From: an uncultured Oceanobacillus sp.
GTDB taxonomy: Bacteria; Bacillota; Bacilli; Bacillales; Amphibacillaceae
Length of the DNA stretch: 18,451 nucleotides
Assembly (NCBI GenBank): GCA_938004015.1
Contig: CALKWU010000109.1
Span: forward strand, 1 to 18,451
Reading direction: 5' to 3'
The notes under the pieces are model-generated. The model did not search any database. It saw only the letters and a program-made list of their open reading frames with translations, and was not told the DNA's origin. How positions within the stretch are numbered: the stretch's first letter is position 1; every line of letters starts with the position of its first letter. The translations under genes were made by a program, and so were the position numbers. Below are positions 15,020-18,451 of the stretch, one piece after another.

Positions 15020-15778
15020 TCATCTTCCTCCTAAGTTGACTAATTCTCTCGTTGTTCCCACTGGTGGGGTCTGACCGTTCAACAATTCCATACTCGTGCA
15101 AAATTTCGATGCACTGCGTTGTTCACATTCCACCTTTGAAAGAATGCGAGTAAGCCATAAAGGCACACTGTCGTTCACTTTCACTTCCAATACAACAAGG
15201 TTTTCATCAATGAACAAATCGCCATGGGAACCATTTTCCAATCTCAAATCGTCTTTTCTGCAACGTAAATTGAAATCGAATGTCATACGGAGATCCGCAT
15301 CTTCTTTATGGTGCAGTGCATGCCGATCGTAGCTCACGACCATTTCCGGTTCCAAACCGTAAATCTTCCGGAAATAATCGATTTCACGAAGCACTTGCGG
15401 ATTCGAAGTTTTAAAACTGTCCAAGTCTGGATCGGCCGATTCGAGATAACGGTACGCTTCTGAAAGCTGAATCTGCATCCGTCTTTTATTCACCACTTTT
15501 TTATGCTTTTGTTTCACTTCAAAGAAAGCGGTACTCGAAAGATCAGCTTGATTGTAGACTCGTAATCTCAACTTTTGTCGATATTTCAATTTGTTCTTCG
15601 TTTCGAAATAAATTTTCCTATCAGTATTTTCGAAATACAAACTGATGACGGTATACCTTCCGTCGATTCCGAACTTATCCGGACGCATGTGAGGGGATAG
15701 TTTTTCAATGAGTGCTGCATATTGTGCCTTCGTGATTAAATACTTTTGTTCTCTTCTTCTGAAAATTTCAATGGCCAT
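15020..15778 (-). CDS. VTC-domain polyphosphate polymerase-like protein
   Basis: A 252-residue soluble protein of the VTC/triphosphate-tunnel fold, related to the yeast Vtc4 catalytic domain that makes polyphosphate from ATP. The basic and acidic tunnel residues are visible in order: RRREQKY (7-13), RQKLRLR (67-73), EVK (87-89), KRR (98-100), YDR (150-152), EVK (198-200, metal-binding Glu198) and SKF (224-226). This suggests a competent catalytic core. It lacks SPX or membrane domains, and the DUF4956 partner immediately downstream may supply the membrane anchor. AAGGAGG is 7 bp upstream of the ATG. In other bacteria this pair often accompanies a CotH-type kinase, which is absent here. Confidence 0.9.
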   Translation of the reverse strand: MAIEIFRRREQKYLITKAQYAALIEKLSPHMRPDKFGIDGRYTVISLYFENTDRKIYFETKNKLKYRQKLRLRVYNQADLSSTAFFEVKQKHKKVVNKRRMQIQLSEAYRYLESADPDLDSFKTSNPQVLREIDYFRKIYGLEPEMVVSYDRHALHHKEDADLRMTFDFNLRCRKDDLRLENGSHGDLFIDENLVVLEVKVNDSVPLWLTRILSKVECEQRSASKFCTSMELLNGQTPPVGTTRELVNLGGR

Positions 15779-15800
15779 CTGTCATCCTCCTTGCCATCTC

Positions 15801-15856
15801 ATATTAGACTGCCGGAGTAAGACTTCCCTGTGAGACAGATGAGAAATTCATGAGAA
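15801..15856 (-). promoter_or_regulatory. Probable activator-dependent promoter of VTC-DUF4956
   Basis: On the minus strand a TAATAT -10 (15801-15806) has no TTGACA-like -35 at 17 bp. Farther upstream, TTCTCAT occurs twice with an 11-bp period (15850-15856 and 15839-15845). Repeats in phase with one helical turn are the usual target of OmpR/PhoB-type response regulators, which suggests activation by a two-component system; no such regulator is in the window. Confidence 0.5.
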
Positions 15857-15902
15857 TTCTCTGATGAACTATTAATTTTATGTAAAGCCAGTTAATCAAA
15901 AA

Positions 15903-15950
15903 ATGGGTCAAACAGGAATGGGTCAAACAGGGACAGTCCCCGTTTGACCC
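15903..15950. repeat. REP-like palindrome with adjoining half copy
   Basis: A 31-bp near-perfect palindrome (15920-15950) has arms GGGTCAAACAGGGAC and GTCCCCGTTTGACCC around a central A, with 14 of 15 pairs matching. It is preceded by a direct repeat of its left arm, ATGGGTCAAACAGG at 15903-15916 and again at 15918-15931. From memory, such GGGTCAAAC...GTTTGACCC units are dispersed in Bacillaceae genomes. It lies 6 bp past the stop of the neighbouring minus-strand gene and could also end its transcript, although no T-run follows. Confidence 0.75.
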
Positions 15951-15955
15951 GACTT

Positions 15956-16435
15956 TTAAAAGCATTGGAATGATTGGATTTGCTCAAGGTCGATTCCAAA
16001 ATATACCCAACGGTTACGTTGCCAACGCCAGCCGGCAACAGAGTTTCTGCCTACAAAGGTCGGGAAGAACCAGAAAGCATCCCGGCGCAGCCATACGTAA
16101 GTATAGCGGAATAAGCAACCCCGAATCGCTCCAGGATCAACGGCAAACGTTTGGAATTGTGGCTGTTGTGGTGTGAAGCTCGGCGGTGGAGATGTTGGCG
16201 GTCCACTTTGTTGTTGTCCGGGAAACCCTCCAGGTCCCCCTGGAAATCCGCCAGGTCCACCAGGTCCTCCAGGATATCCCCCTGGTCCTCCCGGGAATCC
16301 AGGTGGTCCAAAGGGAGGCGGGGTTTGCGGTCCTCCACCGAAAATTTGTCCGAATAAAAACCCAGGCAAATTGAATTGTCTTTCATCTTCCTCGTATCCA
16401 TGCATATCGTAAGGGTCGTAAGGATAATGGTCCAT
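15956..16435 (-). CDS. Gly/Pro-rich (collagen-like) protein with aromatic C-terminal domain
   Basis: A 159-residue protein with three parts. Residues 1-32 are rich in Tyr, Asp and Pro; residues 33-95 are a low-complexity Gly/Pro tract built from GGPGGFP-like heptads, not a strict Gly-X-Y collagen repeat; residues 97-159 are a well-structured-looking tail rich in Trp, Phe, Tyr and Arg (AVDPGAIRG, YTYVWLRR, FFPTFVGRNSVAG, WVYFGIDL) with cysteines 107 and 158. No signal peptide or TM helix is present. I associate this tail with small proteins of spore-forming bacilli, sometimes mislabelled as transporters; a spore-coat or surface role is inference. AAGGAGG lies 7 bp before the ATG. A CATATATT stretch at 16467-16474 (minus) slightly resembles a sporulation sigma-E -10. 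Confidence 0.82.
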   Translation of the reverse strand: MDHYPYDPYDMHGYEEDERQFNLPGFLFGQIFGGGPQTPPPFGPPGFPGGPGGYPGGPGGPGGFPGGPGGFPGQQQSGPPTSPPPSFTPQQPQFQTFAVDPGAIRGCLFRYTYVWLRRDAFWFFPTFVGRNSVAGWRWQRNRWVYFGIDLEQIQSFQCF

Positions 16436-16535
16436 TATTTAGCCTCCTTATGAAACTCATCACTTCAATATATGGTGAAAACGTCCAACAGGCGATTGAA
16501 TGAGTTAAAATGGGCGGATACTACAGAAAAAAGTG

Positions 16536-16566
16536 TTGACTCTCACGTTACGTGGTAGCTTATATT
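16536..16566 (+). promoter_or_regulatory. MerR-type promoter with 19-bp spacer
   Basis: TTGACT (16536-16541) and TATATT (16561-16566) are separated by 19 bp, the overlong spacing typical of MerR-family targets. CACGT-T-ACGTG (16544-16554) forms a perfect dyad in the spacer. The downstream MerR-type gene is therefore probably autoregulated. Confidence 0.8.
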
Positions 16567-16588
16567 GAAAAAGGAAGGAGGGATTTGG

Positions 16589-17326
16589 ATGAAAGTGAAA
16601 GAAGTTGCCGAACTCGTCGGCATCAGTGTGCGCACACTCCACCATTATGACGAAATCGGTTTACTGAAACCAGACGAAGTAACGGAAGCTGGGTATCGGA
16701 TCTATTCGGAAAGAAACCTCGAGGATCTGCAGCAAATTCTTTTCTTTCGGGAACTCGGCTTTCCGTTGAAAAAAATTAAAGAAATCATCCATGATCCAAC
16801 CTTTGATCGAGAAGAGGCATTAAAGCTGCATAAAAGGATGCTCTTGAAAAAGAAGCGGCAGCTTGATCAATTGATCGAAACGATTGATAAAACATTGCTG
16901 AATATGAAAGGAGAGATCGAGATGGCGGATCAAGAAAAGTTCAAAGGGTTCGACTTCAGCCATAATCCGTACGAAGAAGAAGCCCGCAAACGTTGGGGTG
17001 ACCAAGCGGTTGATGAAGCGAATGCGAAACTGGAAAGCAAATCAAAAGAAGAACGCCAAGAATTAGGGGAGCAGTTCAACACGATTTACCGCAAACTGGC
17101 TGAAGTGAGACACGAAGCACCAGATTCAGCGATTGCCCAAGAACGAATCCATGAATGGTATGTTTTTCTGAATGCATTCGGCAACTATTCCAAAGAAGCT
17201 TTCAAAAATTTGGGGCAGATGTATGTCGATGATGAACGGTTCACGAAAAACATCGACCAGTTTGGTGAAGGATTGGCCGCGTTTATGCGAGATGCGATGG
17301 CTGTTTATGCAGATCGCATGGATTAG
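16589..17326 (+). CDS. MerR-family regulator with TipAS-like domain
   Basis: A 245-residue transcription activator. The N-terminal MerR winged helix (1-70) shows MKVKEVAELVGISVRTLHHYDEIGLL and GYRIYSE; residues 72-110 form the dimerisation coiled coil; and residues 115-240 match the TipAS/Mta-type ligand domain, with the NPYEEEARKRWGDQAVDE segment characteristic of it. Relatives (TipAL, Mta) bind thiopeptides or other drugs and switch on multidrug genes. AAGGAGG is 7 bp upstream of the ATG at 16589, and an earlier in-frame ATG at 16565 has no site. Its own promoter has the 19-bp spacer and dyad expected of its target. No efflux gene is adjacent on the same transcript, as a terminator follows directly. 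Confidence 0.93.
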   Translation: MKVKEVAELVGISVRTLHHYDEIGLLKPDEVTEAGYRIYSERNLEDLQQILFFRELGFPLKKIKEIIHDPTFDREEALKLHKRMLLKKKRQLDQLIETIDKTLLNMKGEIEMADQEKFKGFDFSHNPYEEEARKRWGDQAVDEANAKLESKSKEERQELGEQFNTIYRKLAEVRHEAPDSAIAQERIHEWYVFLNAFGNYSKEAFKNLGQMYVDDERFTKNIDQFGEGLAAFMRDAMAVYADRMD

Positions 17327-17336
17327 AAGCAATGAG

Positions 17337-17366
17337 AAAAAAGAGCGAATAACATCGCTCTTTTTT
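17337..17366 (+). terminator. Terminator of the MerR-type gene
   Basis: AAAAAAGAGCGA (17337-17348) pairs with TCGCTCTTTTTT (17355-17366) around a 6-base loop, with a run of seven Ts. It lies 11 bp past the stop codon. Confidence 0.92.
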
Positions 17367-17376
17367 TATGCAAATT

Positions 17377-17390
17377 TTGACCCGCATCAA
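17377..17390 (+). promoter_or_regulatory. FNR-like site 1 upstream of metal ATPase
   Basis: TTGACCCGCATCAA fits the FNR/FLP dyad TTGAT-N4-ATCAA with one mismatch (C for T in the left half-site). The following TTAC is also shared with site 2. A weak promoter, ATTACA-17-TAAGAT (17390-17418), would start just downstream. Confidence 0.5.
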
Positions 17391-17464
17391 TTACAACATC
17401 TTTCAACCTCTTTAAGATAAAGGTGTAAAAAGTAATGGATTCATCTCAAAAAGAAAAGCAATTC

Positions 17465-17478
17465 TTGACCTGCATCAA
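17465..17478 (+). promoter_or_regulatory. FNR-like site 2 upstream of metal ATPase
   Basis: TTGACCTGCATCAA repeats site 1 with a single change, and the shared block extends through TTAC. It starts 88 bp after site 1 and 70 bp before the ATPase start. Two conserved copies in one intergenic region imply a real regulator-binding site, most simply for a Crp/Fnr-family protein. Confidence 0.5.
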
Positions 17479-17534
17479 TTACGGTTCTCAAAATTCCCGT
17501 TATCATGAAATTAAGGTTGAAGGAGGAAATGAAC

Positions 17535-18451
17535 ATGATACGTTGGATTCATCAGCAAAAAAATAAAATAACGGCCATTTCTGGACTATTACTGATTTCC
17601 GCACTCATCTTCCATTTCATCGGTTATGGAAATCTCAAAACCATTGCACTGCTCGTGGTGACAATGATTGCCGGAGTGCCGATTTTCATCAAAGCCTACC
17701 AAGCATTACGATTGAAGGCATTCAGCATTGAATTGCTCGTCACAATAGCTGTCATCGGTGCCCTCTTCATCGGAGAGTATGTCGAGTCAGCTGTTGTCAC
17801 TTTCTTGTTCCTTTTCGGAGACTTCCTCGAAGGCCGTACGTTGGAGAAGACACGCTCCTCTTTAAGAGAACTGACGGAAATGGCACCCCAGGAAGCGGTC
17901 GTCGTCAGGGATGGTGAAAATGTCACGATTCCGGTTGAAGAAGTCGAAGCGGGAGACCACGTCATCATCCGTTCCGGAGGGAAAATTCCTGTCGACGGTA
18001 CAATCGTTTCCGGGCAAGCTTCCATCAATGAAGCGACGGTCACTGGTGAATCGGTGCCGGCTTCCAAAACTTTGGATGATCAAGTTTTCAGCGGAACGAT
18101 TTTGGATAACGGCTACATCGAAATCATTGCGGAAAAAGTCGGGGATGACACGACCTTTGCAAAAATCATTGAATTGGTGGAAGAAGCTCAGGAATCCAAG
18201 TCAAAAGCGGAGCGGTTCCTCGACCGGTTTGCCACTTATTACACCCCTTCCGTCGTTGTCTTATCCGTACTTGTTTACCTACTGACGAAAGATTTGCATA
18301 TAGCGATCACATTCCTCGTCGTCGCTTGCCCGGGCGCGCTCGTCATCGGTGCACCGGTTTCCAACGTGGCAGGTATCGGGAATGGAGCGAAAAACGGTGT
18401 CCTCATTAAAGGTGGCGAAGTGATGGACAATCTTTCCAAAGTCGACACGAT
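17535..18451 (+). CDS. P1B-type heavy-metal ATPase, 5' part (runs off window)
   Basis: The first 305 residues of a metal-transporting P-type ATPase; the reading frame is open to the end of the window. It begins straight with TM helices (14-30, 36-52, 64-81, 85-98), with no N-terminal HMA or CxxC metal-binding domain. The actuator domain follows, with AGDHVIIRSGGKIPVDG (139-155) and TGES (170-173). Two more TM helices come next, the second carrying ACPG at 264-267 where most family members have CPC; the following GVLIKGGEVMDNL is typical. The phosphorylation motif DKTGT should lie just past the window end. AGGAGG is 8 bp upstream of the ATG. Twin FNR-like sites precede it. The metal is unknown; CPG is not one of the classical P1B subgroup motifs. 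Confidence 0.93.
   Translation, partial: MIRWIHQQKNKITAISGLLLISALIFHFIGYGNLKTIALLVVTMIAGVPIFIKAYQALRLKAFSIELLVTIAVIGALFIGEYVESAVVTFLFLFGDFLEGRTLEKTRSSLRELTEMAPQEAVVVRDGENVTIPVEEVEAGDHVIIRSGGKIPVDGTIVSGQASINEATVTGESVPASKTLDDQVFSGTILDNGYIEIIAEKVGDDTTFAKIIELVEEAQESKSKAERFLDRFATYYTPSVVVLSVLVYLLTKDLHIAITFLVVACPGALVIGAPVSNVAGIGNGAKNGVLIKGGEVMDNLSKVDT

Noticed and set aside
16186..16330. Short GGTCCACC-type repeats that could be taken for a tandem or CRISPR-like array.
   Set aside because: They are codon-level repeats of the Gly/Pro tract, with no fixed spacer length or unique spacers.
16173..16412. A plus-strand Gly/Pro-rich frame opposite the Gly/Pro-rich protein.
   Set aside because: GGN/CCN codons read as Gly/Pro on both strands, so this is a mirror artefact. 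Only the minus-strand frame has a ribosome binding site and a non-repetitive conserved tail.
17435..17566. A 43-codon reading frame (ATG at 17435) between the FNR-like sites and overlapping the ATPase start.
   Set aside because: It has only a modest AAGGTG site, no recognisable composition, and covers FNR-like site 2 and the ATPase ribosome binding site. A leader peptide is not excluded but is unsupported.

Overview
The window looks like an ordinary chromosomal stretch from a low-to-mid GC Gram-positive, most probably a member of the Bacillaceae. The reasons are strong AAGGAGG-type ribosome binding sites, TTG starts preceded by perfect Shine-Dalgarno sequences, the hom-thrC-thrB gene order, a YtrA-type GntR/ABC operon, an AhrC-like ARG box, and a Gly/Pro-rich surface-type protein of a kind I associate with spore-forming bacilli. 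No rRNA, tRNA, CRISPR array, phage genes, transposase or riboswitch was seen.

Layout. (1) 1-2300: a polytopic DUF4153/DUF4173-type membrane protein and a cis-prenyltransferase (UppS-like) form a two-gene operon behind three 17-bp promoter-proximal repeats. (2) 2294-2737, minus strand: a UPF0178 (YaiI/YqxD) protein. (3) 2827-5584: a GntR (YtrA-like) repressor, an ABC ATPase, an ABC permease and a two-TM protein of unknown function form a tight operon whose -10 box overlaps an inverted-repeat operator. (4) 5608-6687, minus: EutH, an ethanolamine permease with no other eut genes nearby. (5) 6796-7823: argF with its own ARG-box promoter. (6) 7890-11132, minus: hom-thrC-thrB (homoserine to threonine). 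(7) 11321-11467: a 48-residue two-TM protein too short for routine ORF lists. (8) 11562-13237, minus: an AI-2E-family membrane protein followed by an O6-alkylguanine-DNA alkyltransferase. (9) 13478-14305: a squalene/phytoene synthase-type enzyme with an altered second metal-binding motif. (10) 14341-15778, minus: a VTC-domain polyphosphate polymerase-like protein coupled to a DUF4956 membrane protein, behind a promoter with 11-bp-period direct repeats and no recognisable -35 box. (11) 15903-16435, minus: a REP-like palindrome and the Gly/Pro-rich protein. (12) 16536-17326: a MerR/TipA-like regulator with a 19-bp-spacer promoter. (13) 17377-18451: twin FNR-like sites followed by a P1B-type metal ATPase that runs off the end of the window, with a CPG motif in place of the usual CPC and no N-terminal metal-binding domain.

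Convergent gene pairs are almost all separated by one shared hairpin only a few bases from both stop codons, so the region is compactly organised. The biosynthetic genes (argF, hom-thrC-thrB) are standard. The points most worth following up are the metal ATPase with its twin sites, the polyphosphate polymerase/DUF4956 pair with its probable response-regulator operator, the non-canonical squalene-synthase-like enzyme, the UppS/DUF4173 pair and the Gly/Pro-rich protein with its conserved aromatic tail. I did not find a convincing wholly new multi-gene system.
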